From contig CAZHNG010000186.1 of the NCBI GenBank assembly GCA_964533785.1, positions 1-13,431 on the forward strand: a DNA stretch of 13,431 nt, given 5' to 3'. This DNA is from JANQRV01 sp964533785. GTDB lineage: Bacteria; Bacteroidota; Bacteroidia; Chitinophagales; Saprospiraceae. This document shows positions 1 through 7,533 of this stretch, piece after piece. The position numbers were made by a program, and so were the translations under genes. Below the pieces are notes generated by a model that saw nothing but the letters and a program-made list of their open reading frames with translations, was not told the origin of the DNA and did not search any database. Each line of letters begins with the position of its first letter. Position 1 is the stretch's first letter.

Positions 1-252
1 CATATCTTGTAGCTAAAAGTACTGGTGTGTTAAAACCAATAGATTGAACACCCTACCCATATAACTTTTTAACCTTATAACCACTTAAAGCTTAAATATA
101 TAGAATCGCCCGAAAGTTTGACAGACGATGCAGTTAGATGTTAGATGTATTGACTTTTAAACTTAGTAGCAATCCAGATTTATACCTTATAAACTTTTTG
201 TAAAAGCACTAAGTGGCAGGATTGATTCTTATAAAAATTAGTTCAAGAGCTT
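1..252. other. Gene-free leader before the TRIC-like gene
   Basis: This AT-rich stretch shows no convincing coding frame, tRNA or rRNA. The best local structure is a weak 5-bp inverted repeat (GGTGT at about 24-28 against ACACC at about 48-52), which is not enough to call a terminator or riboswitch. No clear Bacteroidota promoter (TTG, about 20 bp, TAnnTTTG) could be placed. It presumably holds the promoter of the gene starting at 253. Confidence 0.5.
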
Positions 253-864
253 ATGTCTATTTTCCAACTATTAGACTATCTGGGCACTGGTGTTTTTGCA
301 ATTTCAGGAGCACTTGCGGCCATGAATCGCCGTTTTGACCCCTTCGGTGTATTGATCATGGCCGCCGTAACCGCAGTTGGTGGCGGAAGTCTGAGGGACG
401 TTGTCATTGGCAGAACTCCGGTCGGCTGGATGCAGGATATTAATTATGCATACGTAATCATCGGGTCGGTGATTATATCAATATTATTCCGGGGTTACCT
501 GGGTTATTTTCGCCGCACCATGTTCCTTTTCGATGCAATAGGACTCGGTTTGTTTACCATTATTGGAGTTGAAATTGGTTTAAATGCCGGCTTACACCCG
601 GTTATTTGTGTATTATTAGGCACTTTGAGTGCTGCATTTGGGGGCGTTATCAGAGATACGCTGGCTAATGAGATCCCCCTGATTTTCCATAAGGAAATCT
701 ATGCATCGCTGAGTATTTTAGGAGGAACCGTATTCCTTCTGCTTCAATATACCAATTGGCCACAAGATGCTAATTACATCATCACTAGTTTATTAGTGGT
801 AATTCTGCGGATTTTGGCAGTACGTAAACACTGGGAAATGCCCAGATTATACCGTCTTGATTGA
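253..864 (+). CDS. UPF0126/TRIC-family membrane channel protein
   Basis: This is a 203-residue, strongly hydrophobic inner-membrane protein of the UPF0126 family (YicG/YadS-like). Prokaryotic members are homologues of trimeric intracellular cation (TRIC) channels and conduct monovalent cations. The sequence shows the family's internal duplication. The first half has an FGVLIMAAVTAVGGGSLRD segment, with GGGSLRD at residues 43-49. The second half has the matching GTLSAAFGGVIRD segment, with GGVIRD at 130-135. About seven membrane segments are visible, and the C-terminus is basic and hydrophilic. Length is normal for the family. The ATG at 253 fits because it directly precedes the first membrane helix. 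It appears to be a single-gene unit, since the next gene starts 126 bp downstream. The physiological role of bacterial members is poorly defined, so the name describes the family rather than a proven function. Confidence 0.93.
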   Translation: MSIFQLLDYLGTGVFAISGALAAMNRRFDPFGVLIMAAVTAVGGGSLRDVVIGRTPVGWMQDINYAYVIIGSVIISILFRGYLGYFRRTMFLFDAIGLGLFTIIGVEIGLNAGLHPVICVLLGTLSAAFGGVIRDTLANEIPLIFHKEIYASLSILGGTVFLLLQYTNWPQDANYIITSLLVVILRILAVRKHWEMPRLYRLD

Positions 865-990
865 CAACCGACATTCAAAAGTCCTAAAATGAAAAATTGG
901 TATTTACTATTCATTTCATTGCTAAAATGATTCTTACTTATTATATTGACAAACAATAGATTGATCAATTTAACCTACAATCCATAAACG

Positions 991-1938
991 ATGCGAAACC
1001 AACTTTTTTGCCTTATTTGGCTGGTCTCTCCTTTTTTTCTTCTCGGCCAGCAAGCTACCAAAAAAGAAATGCTATTTCTTACCCCTGAATGGGAAGGCGA
1101 ACGTTTTGAAGACGGCCGCCCGAAAGTACCGGATGATATCCTGGAACGTATGAAACTCGTAACACTTGAAGAGGCGTGGGCGGTGCTGCGTGGTGAGAAC
1201 TACACCAACCAATACGAAGAAGGCTGGATGACGATCAACCCCGATAGTGTATTGGTAGGCAGAGCACTTACCGCTACGTTTATGCCAGGTCGCCCTGATG
1301 TTCACCGGGTAATTGATAAAAAAGGGCACGAGGAAGATGGCCGGATCAAAAGCCAAAATTCCTGGCCGATCGATTTATTGATACCTGGGGATGTTTACGT
1401 GGCCGATCAATTTGGTGCTCATATCGACGGCCCAACGATCGGGGACAATCTGGGTAATTCTATTTATGCTAAATCGGGGAATGGCATTGTTTACAACGGC
1501 GCCATTCGGGACATCAGCGGCTTGAAAGAGATTGGCGGGTTTACTTCTTTTTTCCGTACTTACCACCCTTCCCACCATTTAAATAACCCGGATCAAAGAG
1601 GCCGCCTCAATACCACTTTAGTCGGTATTAATACCCCTACCAGGATCGGAGGCGTCATGGTCATGCCCGGTGATGTGGTCTTGGGCAGAGATGGCGGCGT
1701 AATCTTCATTCCACCTCATCTGGCAGAGAAAGTGGTAACAACTTCTGAAATTGTGCGCTTGCGCGATATGTTCGGTCACGAAAGATTAAGACAACAAGTT
1801 TATACTGCCGGTCAGATCGATAGCCGCTGGTCCGATGAGATCGAAAGGGATTTCTCCCAGTGGCTCAATGAGCATATTGATGAACTCCCGGTGCCGAAGG
1901 AACAAATTCAGGCGTATTTAAAGAATAGAACCTGGTGA
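991..1938 (+). CDS. Exported RraA-like / HMG-CHA-type aldolase family protein
   Basis: This 315-residue protein has an N-terminal signal peptide (MRNQLFCLIWLVSPFFLLGQ, residues 1-20) and an RraA-like domain (PF03737-type) at roughly 60-250. The family signature is present: GDN at 151-153 and an NGAIRD segment ending in Arg173-Asp174. In the related 4-hydroxy-4-methyl-2-oxoglutarate/oxaloacetate aldolases this Arg-Asp pair contributes to substrate and divalent-metal binding. Its presence favours an enzyme over a pure RNase E inhibitor, and the export signal makes an RNase E role very unlikely. There is a C-terminal extension of about 65 residues beyond the usual domain. The next gene, 105 bp downstream on the same strand, is an exported enolase-superfamily dehydratase-like enzyme, so a joint role in sugar-acid or keto-acid breakdown outside the cytoplasm is a reasonable inference. 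The substrate is unknown. Confidence 0.9.
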   Translation: MRNQLFCLIWLVSPFFLLGQQATKKEMLFLTPEWEGERFEDGRPKVPDDILERMKLVTLEEAWAVLRGENYTNQYEEGWMTINPDSVLVGRALTATFMPGRPDVHRVIDKKGHEEDGRIKSQNSWPIDLLIPGDVYVADQFGAHIDGPTIGDNLGNSIYAKSGNGIVYNGAIRDISGLKEIGGFTSFFRTYHPSHHLNNPDQRGRLNTTLVGINTPTRIGGVMVMPGDVVLGRDGGVIFIPPHLAEKVVTTSEIVRLRDMFGHERLRQQVYTAGQIDSRWSDEIERDFSQWLNEHIDELPVPKEQIQAYLKNRTW

Positions 1939-2007
1939 AAAGAAAACTTTCGAATGTTAAACTATCCCTCCGGGGAGTCAAGAATTCTGATTTATTTTTA
2001 AATATTT

Positions 2008-2027
2008 GATCGGAAAGCATTCCGATC
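2008..2027. promoter_or_regulatory. Perfect 8-bp hairpin just upstream of the enolase-family gene
   Basis: GATCGGAA (2008-2015) and TTCCGATC (2020-2027) form a perfect 8-bp inverted repeat with a 4-base AGCA loop, ending 16 bases before the ATG at 2044. No T-run follows on the + strand, so it is not a classic terminator. It could be a protein-binding palindrome or a 5'-UTR or intercistronic mRNA structure between the RraA-like and enolase-family genes. Function is inferred only from position and symmetry. Confidence 0.4.
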
Positions 2028-2043
2028 TACAAGAAACAAAACT

Positions 2044-3315
2044 ATGAAAACCAACAATCGTCGTCAATTCCTTAAGAAAGGAGCATTAGCAGCAGCCATC
2101 TCCGCTACGCCTTTCGGTAGTAGTTTGCAATCTGCCGTTGAAAAAACCAACCGTTATTCTGCACCTTCTGATCTGAAGATCACAGATATAAAATGCGGCT
2201 ATATCCGTAACGGTGCCGGGCTTTTCGTAAAGATCTATACCAATCAGGATGTCTGGGGTTGTGGTGAAGGGGTCGATGCCACTCCGGGCACCTACCATCT
2301 GGTTAAGCGTTTTGCCAGAAGGCTAAAAGATAAGAATCCCCTGAATGTACACCGGTTATTTGAAGAGATCCGCCGGGCAGGTGTTTTCGGTGGCGCACAG
2401 TCTGGTGCATACGTAGCTGTACTTTCAGCGGTCGAAGCAGCATTATGGGATCTCACCGGAAAGGCCTTAGGTTTGCCCGTATACCAGTTGCTTGGCGGAA
2501 AATTCCGGGATAAGATCCGGGTTTATTGCGACACCGCCCTTTACCAAAACCGGCTGCCTTCACCGGACGACTTTGCAGAAAACGCTCAAAAAGCCAAAGA
2601 CATGGGCTTTACCGCCATCAAGTTTGACCTGGATCAATCTAATGACCCTAATAAATACGATCGTTACAACTGGACTGCCAGTCCGGCCGAGTTACAACGT
2701 ATGTATGATCAACTAGCCGCCGCTCGCGAAGCGGTTGGGCCAAACATCGACATCTGCGCGGATATGCACGGCCGCTATGACACCACTACCGGCGAAAGAG
2801 TAGCGAAAATGGTGGAACCACTGAACCTGATGTGGCTCGAAGAACCCATTCCAGCCGAAAATGTAGATGCTTATAAGAAAATTAGCGACTCGACCACCAC
2901 GCCTATTTGCGCTGGGGAGAACATCTATCTTGCCTATGGTTTCCGCCGGATGCTGGAAATCGGCGCCGTAGATATTATCATGCCTGACCTGCAAAAAGTG
3001 GGCGGACTTGGAGAAGGACAGCGTATCGCCAATCTAGCTAATCTTTACTACGTTCCTTTTGCGCCACATATGGTTGCTTCTTACTTGGGGGCTATGGCCG
3101 CTTGTCACGTTTGTGCCTCGGTGCCCAACTTCATGGTACTGGAATGGCAGATCTATTTCCATACCAATCCGATGTTTGATGAGATCGTAGATTATGATGG
3201 CACCAAGATTGAAGATGGATTTATCCCATTATCGGAAAAACCGGGCATCGGGGTTGAAATTAATGAGGAGGGAATGCGGAAGTATGCAACGCCGGGAATG
3301 CCGTTCTTTGAATAA
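2044..3315 (+). CDS. Tat-exported mandelate racemase / enolase-superfamily enzyme (sugar-acid dehydratase-like)
   Basis: This 423-residue protein carries a twin-arginine signal (NRRQFLKKGALAAA, residues 5-18), so it is predicted to be exported folded. The N-terminal capping domain is at about 45-165 and the TIM-barrel domain follows. Candidate metal ligands are Asp240 (ICADMHGRY), a Glu of WLEEP (266/267) and Glu292 (CAGE). His242, two residues after Asp240, and His342 (PFAPHM) match the D-x-H plus His arrangement of galactonate/mannonate-type dehydratases rather than the K-x-K pattern of mandelate racemase. Lys193-Phe-Asp stands at the usual strand-2 position. The closing GIGVEIN segment is typical of acid-sugar dehydratases. 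Family membership is sure, the dehydratase assignment is likely, and the substrate is unknown. It lies 105 bp after the exported RraA/aldolase-like gene. Dehydration to a 2-keto-3-deoxy acid followed by cleavage is an attractive but untested pathway. Confidence 0.93.
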   Translation: MKTNNRRQFLKKGALAAAISATPFGSSLQSAVEKTNRYSAPSDLKITDIKCGYIRNGAGLFVKIYTNQDVWGCGEGVDATPGTYHLVKRFARRLKDKNPLNVHRLFEEIRRAGVFGGAQSGAYVAVLSAVEAALWDLTGKALGLPVYQLLGGKFRDKIRVYCDTALYQNRLPSPDDFAENAQKAKDMGFTAIKFDLDQSNDPNKYDRYNWTASPAELQRMYDQLAAAREAVGPNIDICADMHGRYDTTTGERVAKMVEPLNLMWLEEPIPAENVDAYKKISDSTTTPICAGENIYLAYGFRRMLEIGAVDIIMPDLQKVGGLGEGQRIANLANLYYVPFAPHMVASYLGAMAACHVCASVPNFMVLEWQIYFHTNPMFDEIVDYDGTKIEDGFIPLSEKPGIGVEINEEGMRKYATPGMPFFE

Positions 3316-3358
3316 GAGAGGCTTCATATTTCGAAGACATGGCAAATTAGAGTAAAAA

Positions 3359-3393
3359 TGTGGTCAGCACAAATTAACTTAGTGCCGACCACA
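3359..3393 (-). terminator. Strong hairpin, probable terminator
   Basis: TGTGGTC (3359-3365) pairs with GACCACA (3387-3393). After one mismatch, GCAC (3367-3370) pairs with GTGC (3382-3385), leaving an 11-base AT-rich loop. Read on the - strand, the stem is followed directly by TTTTT, the form of an intrinsic terminator for leftward transcription from the esterase side. It also sits 43 bases after the enolase-family stop on the + strand, so it may serve both convergent units. On the + strand only an AT-rich run follows. Confidence 0.55.
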
Positions 3394-3541
3394 AATATAA
3401 ATATGTTAACAAAGTCCAATTTAAGTTTTTGATCCTTCGTTAATCGACCTGTTTCTTTTTCCTGATAACGAAGGGTATTATCATTCAGATCGACTAATTT
3501 GCTGCCGTTTTTTCTCATGCAGGACTTACACGTAGAAAAAA

Positions 3542-3719
3542 TCGCCACAAACCTGCCTGCCGATACCGTCAGCCCGCCTGCTGCCTGCTTGACCGTGCCG
3601 TCACGGACCATAGCTGTCCACTTAGGGCCGGCCACGTAGAGCCCGTATGGGCAGGAAGAAACACAAAATTGCACTAATCTTTTTTGTGAGGATTTAGAGC
3701 TTTTGTGTTTTGGTGGCAA
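3542..3719. repeat. Palindromic dispersed repeat, copy A (MITE/REP-like)
   Basis: This 178-bp element is bounded by inverted ends, TCGCCACAAA at 3542-3551 and the complement of TTGCCACCAAA at 3709-3719. It shares its left about 45 bp (GCCACAAACCTGCCTGCC, then a GATACCGTCAGCCCG stretch) with copy B at 8101-8209. It also shares the right-hand CACAAAA...TTTGTG...GTGGCAA section. Copy A has about 70 extra bases in the middle, including a CCACGTAG...GGGCAGG block that recurs at 13363-13386. No transposase is encoded, so it is non-autonomous or a folded intergenic repeat. The classification is inference. Confidence 0.6.
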
Positions 3720-3861
3720 CCCACGTACGTTTTACATGAGAAATTGCTGACTAATGTGAGCATAACAATACTAACTCCTTCCAATGAAAATCATTCGTAG
3801 TTTGTAGCTAGTGAATTCGAGTCATTATCATTTTAGGGTTATCCAGGAACGTAAAGTCATT

Positions 3862-4140
3862 TTATTGAATTGAAAGCAAAACAAAATGAATAGGTGTTTT
3901 ACTTAATGCACGGTGTATTTGACTGCAATTTACTAAGGCTAACAAATATTTTGTAACCCATGCAACAATAGCGAAAGGAATTGCAACAATAGCAAATGGA
4001 TATTTTTTAATAGTGAACCAAATAAAGAAAAGGACAGCCAATCTAATGATTGGCCATCCGACTAATATTAAAACAAACTCTTTTTTGGTAAAACCAGCGC
4101 AGAAAAGATTCGCGGTTAAGAAACATTTCGCTTTCTCCAC
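3862..4140 (-). CDS. Doubtful small hydrophobic protein or remnant
   Basis: This frame codes for 92 residues from a GTG codon at 4140, 30 bases after the esterase stop. It holds two likely membrane segments (about residues 22-42 and 49-71). The second contains a short internal duplication, PFAIVAI followed by PFAIVAW, which mirrors a 21-bp DNA repeat at 3961-4001 with identical TGCAACAATAGC cores. No family is recognised. The hydrophobic pattern suggests a membrane peptide, but the start is weak, the stretch is AT-rich, and hydrophobic translations arise easily in such DNA. It may be a decayed gene fragment or not coding at all. Confidence 0.25.
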   Translation of the reverse strand: MEKAKCFLTANLFCAGFTKKEFVLILVGWPIIRLAVLFFIWFTIKKYPFAIVAIPFAIVAWVTKYLLALVNCSQIHRALSKTPIHFVLLSIQ

Positions 4141-4170
4141 TTTTTTGCGTCCGGGTACACCTGAAATGGT

Positions 4171-6063
4171 TTAATTGGGGGTATACAGGATGGGCATTAT
4201 CATTTTCTTCTGACCGACGTAGTAATTCAAATAATACATTCCGCCGCTTAAGTTTTGCCCTGAAAGGTTCCAAACCACTCGCTGTTTTCCTTTTGGCATG
4301 ATTTGTTGAGGTAATTGAGCGACCTGTTGTTCCAAAAGATTGACTAGCTCAAGCCGCACCGGTAAACTTTCCTTAAGCTCAAATTCGAGGGTGATCTCAT
4401 CCGTAAAAGGATTGGGATAAACCTTAGGATAGGAATTGGCCAAACCAGAAGTCTGGAACAATGAAGGGCTACCAGCAGGATCTGTCCCTTGCACCATTTC
4501 AGGTATCTTTACCGGATAGGTCCCACCATTTGACAAAGCAATCCACGGGAAAAAATCGTTTTCGGAAAATAATCCTGAATTAAACATAACCGCTGATTTT
4601 CCCTTCCAGAAACTCAATGGTAAAACAAACGCACTTGATATGGTTTCGTTATCATCCGGGGGAGTACCAAAAGTTAATAGATCTCCGGCAGGCACCTCCA
4701 CGTGAGCTTGGAAATCGGTGTAGCTATTATCATCAAACAATACGGAGCCATCGTAAACAATATCAAAGGCAGGTAGCGGAAAATCGGGAACCCCCTGGAA
4801 AAAAGATAGCGCCACGCTATTTCCATCCGCAGCGGTTTCCTGGGCGCCTTCCAATATTTCTACGCTAACGGGCCACTGATCTCCTTCATCAAAGGTACCG
4901 TGTACGGCCACTACGTAAGATTCTCCGCTGGCTAAGGTCAAGCTGACGTTAATTGGTAAAGAATTAGACCAGGGACTAACTGGGGTTAATACTAAGTCTA
5001 AAACAGTTTCCGCCGGAAGTTCTAAATAAGGGGTAGCAGTGCGATAAGCTACCTCCTCTTTGATAACTTCACCGTTAATTTCCAGGGCAACAGTTTCATC
5101 GGGGGCAGCATGGATGAACTGTACGCGGGCAGTCGGCATGGGGAGTGGGTTGCGGGTGAAAAAATCCCAAATATCTGAGCTGGCATTAATATCTACATTG
5201 AAGTTCCCTAAAAACGGAAAAATATTGTTACCTCCCGGCCAATTGTGACCACCATCGATGACTTTATAATGCAGCATCTCCACATCACAATCGTTCCAAA
5301 CCTGTAATTCAACGGTAGAGCTATCTTCGGTTGTTACATCCGGCAGCATTGTAATTGTCGGTTCGGTATTGCAACCATTAAAGCCCGTCCAGAATTGCAG
5401 GTATTCTTCGACTGGGGAAACGTTACCCGTAGGATCACCAATATCATAACCAACAACCGGGTCTGAAGTACCGTGGATCTGCATTAATGGCACCGATCGC
5501 GAAGGGTTGCAAGGTCTGGCACTGATTGCCGTACCACCAACCGGAGCAATGGCCGCAATACGGTCTGACAATTCGCAGGCCAACACATTACTCATCATTC
5601 CTCCATTTGACCAGCCCGTTGCATAAATCCGATTCATATCCAACTCATATTCACTGTCAACCACATCAATTAATTGATCGATAAAAGAAACATCATCTAC
5701 ATTCGAAACAAAAAGGAAAGTATCATTAGGGAAACTGATGTTAAAACCAAGTCCTTCCGGAGGAATCCCAGGAACCGTACTTCTTACCAAAGTACCTTCG
5801 GGGTACACCACTAAAAAGTGCCCGGTATCTGCCACCACATTCATATTACTGTGGACCATTTGTGATTCGGCATTAGTCGCATAACCATGCATATTGATCA
5901 CTAGCGGCCATGCCTGCGAGCCATCGTAAGCATCCGGTACATATAAAATATAGTTGCGATCAACGCCGTCAAAAGCCTTGGTTTGAAATAAGGTGTCGCC
6001 TTGCCCAAACAATTGCAGGCCGACTAGCGAAAAGAGAACTAACAGGGTAAATGAGAACTTCAT
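4171..6063 (-). CDS. Secreted PHB-depolymerase/feruloyl-esterase-like hydrolase with DUF4397 modules and T9SS sorting domain
   Basis: This 630-residue multidomain secreted esterase begins with a Sec signal peptide (about 1-20). An alpha/beta-hydrolase of the LpqC/poly(3-hydroxybutyrate) depolymerase family (COG3509 type) spans about 25-305. It shows an oxyanion HG at 59-60, nucleophile Ser152 in GWSNGG, Asp201 in HGTSDP and His273 in GGHNWPGG. A DUF4397-like beta-sandwich starting ARVQFIHAAPD (312-322) follows, and a second, more diverged copy spans about 418-515. The C-terminus (about 546-630), starting YPNPFTDEITLEF, is a type A T9SS sorting domain, so the product should cross the outer membrane and be released or surface-anchored. 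All catalytic residues are intact. Likely substrates are plant-type feruloyl or acetyl esters or polyesters; sequence alone cannot decide. It lies 105 bp downstream of the broken HTCS regulator, which may have controlled it. Confidence 0.92.
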   Translation of the reverse strand: MKFSFTLLVLFSLVGLQLFGQGDTLFQTKAFDGVDRNYILYVPDAYDGSQAWPLVINMHGYATNAESQMVHSNMNVVADTGHFLVVYPEGTLVRSTVPGIPPEGLGFNISFPNDTFLFVSNVDDVSFIDQLIDVVDSEYELDMNRIYATGWSNGGMMSNVLACELSDRIAAIAPVGGTAISARPCNPSRSVPLMQIHGTSDPVVGYDIGDPTGNVSPVEEYLQFWTGFNGCNTEPTITMLPDVTTEDSSTVELQVWNDCDVEMLHYKVIDGGHNWPGGNNIFPFLGNFNVDINASSDIWDFFTRNPLPMPTARVQFIHAAPDETVALEINGEVIKEEVAYRTATPYLELPAETVLDLVLTPVSPWSNSLPINVSLTLASGESYVVAVHGTFDEGDQWPVSVEILEGAQETAADGNSVALSFFQGVPDFPLPAFDIVYDGSVLFDDNSYTDFQAHVEVPAGDLLTFGTPPDDNETISSAFVLPLSFWKGKSAVMFNSGLFSENDFFPWIALSNGGTYPVKIPEMVQGTDPAGSPSLFQTSGLANSYPKVYPNPFTDEITLEFELKESLPVRLELVNLLEQQVAQLPQQIMPKGKQRVVWNLSGQNLSGGMYYLNYYVGQKKMIMPILYTPN

Positions 6064-6127
6064 AAATTAAAGGGTTTTATATGTTAAATAATTTCATATA
6101 AAAATCCCCAAAAAGGTGCTCCTATCA

Positions 6128-6165
6128 CTGGATGAATCCTGCAATCATCTGGACGAATCCTGCAA
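6128..6165 (-). promoter_or_regulatory. Two direct repeats 21 bp apart, candidate AraC-type operator
   Basis: CTGGATGAATCCTGCAA (6128-6144) and CTGGACGAATCCTGCAA (6149-6165) match at 16 of 17 positions. Their period is exactly 21 bp, two helical turns. AraC/XylS proteins typically bind such direct half-sites on one DNA face. The repeat begins 3 bp after the stop of the HTCS remnant, whose last domain is AraC-type, and lies about 65-102 bases upstream of the esterase start. An activator site would be expected there. Binding is inferred, and no clear promoter was located between the repeat and 6063. Confidence 0.5.
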
Positions 6166-6168
6166 AAA

Positions 6169-7533
6169 TTAAACGAAATGACTATTTCGAAAGGCAGAAG
6201 GGGTCTTGCCGGTTTCCTTTTTAAAGAGGCGGGAAAAGTGATCCGGATCATTAAAACCGGTAGATAAAGCTACTTCCGAAACGGAAAGCTCGGGATCCTT
6301 GAGGAGCTCTTTTGCCTTCATCAACCTAATGTGACGAATATATTGTTGGGAACTAAGCCCCGTAATCGCTTTCAGCTTTCGGTACAATTTTGAAGTGCTG
6401 ACGAATAGTTCATTGGCAAGAAACTCAACGGATAATTCTTCGTCCACTAAGTGCACATTAATGATCTGATCGACCTTTTGTAAAAAGGGGTCATTGATCT
6501 GCTGGGCTTTCGATGTTAAAGGAGATTGGCCCTGATTTGGAACGTCCTTCAGTTGTGCCCGGTAATACGCCTGAAGCTTTTTCCTTTGTTCGAGTAAGGC
6601 ATGAATGCGCACCTTCAACTCTTCCGGCAAAAATGGTTTTTCCAGGTAGGCTTCGGCCCCTTGTTTTAACCCTCTAAGTCTGGATTCCACCTCTGCTTTG
6701 GCCGTAAGCATGATCACCGGGATATGACTGGTCCATTCGTGTTTTTTCACGGTTTCACATAGTTCGAACCCATCTTTCCCGGGCATCATAATATCCGTTA
6801 TGATCAGGTCGGGAATCCCTTCAACCGCCTTGGCAATACCCTCTTCTCCATCAATAGCGATGTCCAGATTGTAATCCTCTTTTAAGATCTCAACCAAATA
6901 ATGCAACAGGTCAGGATTGTCCTCTACTAATAAAATCTGGTGTTCCCTATGATTACTTCGCAATGTCGGCATATGGAACTTTGACGGTTTCTGGGAGTAT
7001 ATTTCTTGTTGTGAGAGGGGCTGAACCCCTGAAAGAGGCTCTTTTCTTGTAACCGGTAAATGAACAGTAAAAATACTCCCTTTTCCCAATTCACTTTCTA
7101 CTGTGATTTCCCCTCCCTTCAGTTCAACTATTTTTTTGGTAAGGGCAAGCCCTATGCCCGTTCCTGGATTATTAGCATTTTGTAATGTGCTGCCTTCAGA
7201 AACTTGGTAATATCGATCAAAGATGAAGGGTAATTTCCTTGCAGGAATGCCGATCCCGGTATCTTCCACCCGTATGCTCAAGACCTCCGAATGCTTTAAA
7301 GCCTTAGAGGGCTGCACCTGCAACACAACGATAATGCTCCCCCCTTCCGGCGTAAACTTGATAGCATTGGACAACAGATTAGAAAGGACCTGCCCGATCC
7401 GCTCCGGATCGTGATCCATTACGAATGTGTCCAAATCGGTAATTAATTCCAATTGAATATTCTTGCTTGCCGCAAAGGAATGAAAGGAACTAACCAGGTA
7501 TTTTAGTTGAGGAATAATATCCCCTTGCCGTAC
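6169..7533 (-). pseudogene. C-terminal part of broken hybrid two-component regulator (HATPase, receiver, AraC)
   Basis: This open frame holds the cytoplasmic back half of a Bacteroidota HTCS. In order, it has the end of the histidine-kinase core (QGDIIPQLKYLVSSFHSFAA), then a HATPase domain with N-box (LSNLLSNAIKF), G1 (VEDTGIGIP) and G2 (GTGIGLAL). A receiver domain follows, with phospho-acceptor Asp in IITDIMMPG (codon 6793-6795) and Lys in LEKPF. An AraC/XylS helix-turn-helix domain ends at 6169. The phospho-accepting His region, transmembrane helix and sensor are missing. The frame is open only from 7533, just after a TAG at 7534-7536, and has no convincing start there. A TTG at 7452 or internal codons would be needed. 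The retained domains look undamaged, so either decay is recent or a shortened protein is still made. It is joined in the +1 frame to the propeller fragment upstream. Confidence 0.82.

Larger units (their letters stand above)
3316..3861. other. Intergenic region between convergent units
   Basis: This stretch lies between the end of the + strand genes and the start of the - strand block. It contains the hairpin at 3359-3393 and the palindromic repeat element at 3542-3719. An open - strand frame (3324-3719) runs through it, but its first third is translated from the repeat element and the rest has no recognisable domain. I do not call it a gene. Positions 3720-3861 show nothing identifiable. Confidence 0.5.

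Noticed and set aside
991..1938. Regulator of RNase E activity (rraA) as the function of the RraA-like protein
   Set aside because: It has an export signal, retains the aldolase-type Arg-Asp pair and neighbours a dehydratase-like enzyme. An RNase E inhibitor would have to be cytoplasmic.
3324..3719. 131-codon open frame on the - strand after the enolase-family gene
   Set aside because: Its N-terminal third is translated repeat element A, it spans the terminator-like hairpin, and no domain or plausible homologue is recognisable. It is most likely a chance open frame.
7490..7533. Programmed frameshift joining the two HTCS frames
   Set aside because: Even if the frames were joined, most of the propeller, the membrane helix and the phospho-accepting His region would still be absent. 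No obvious slippery site with a following structure is seen. A deletion explains both the frame change and the missing domains.
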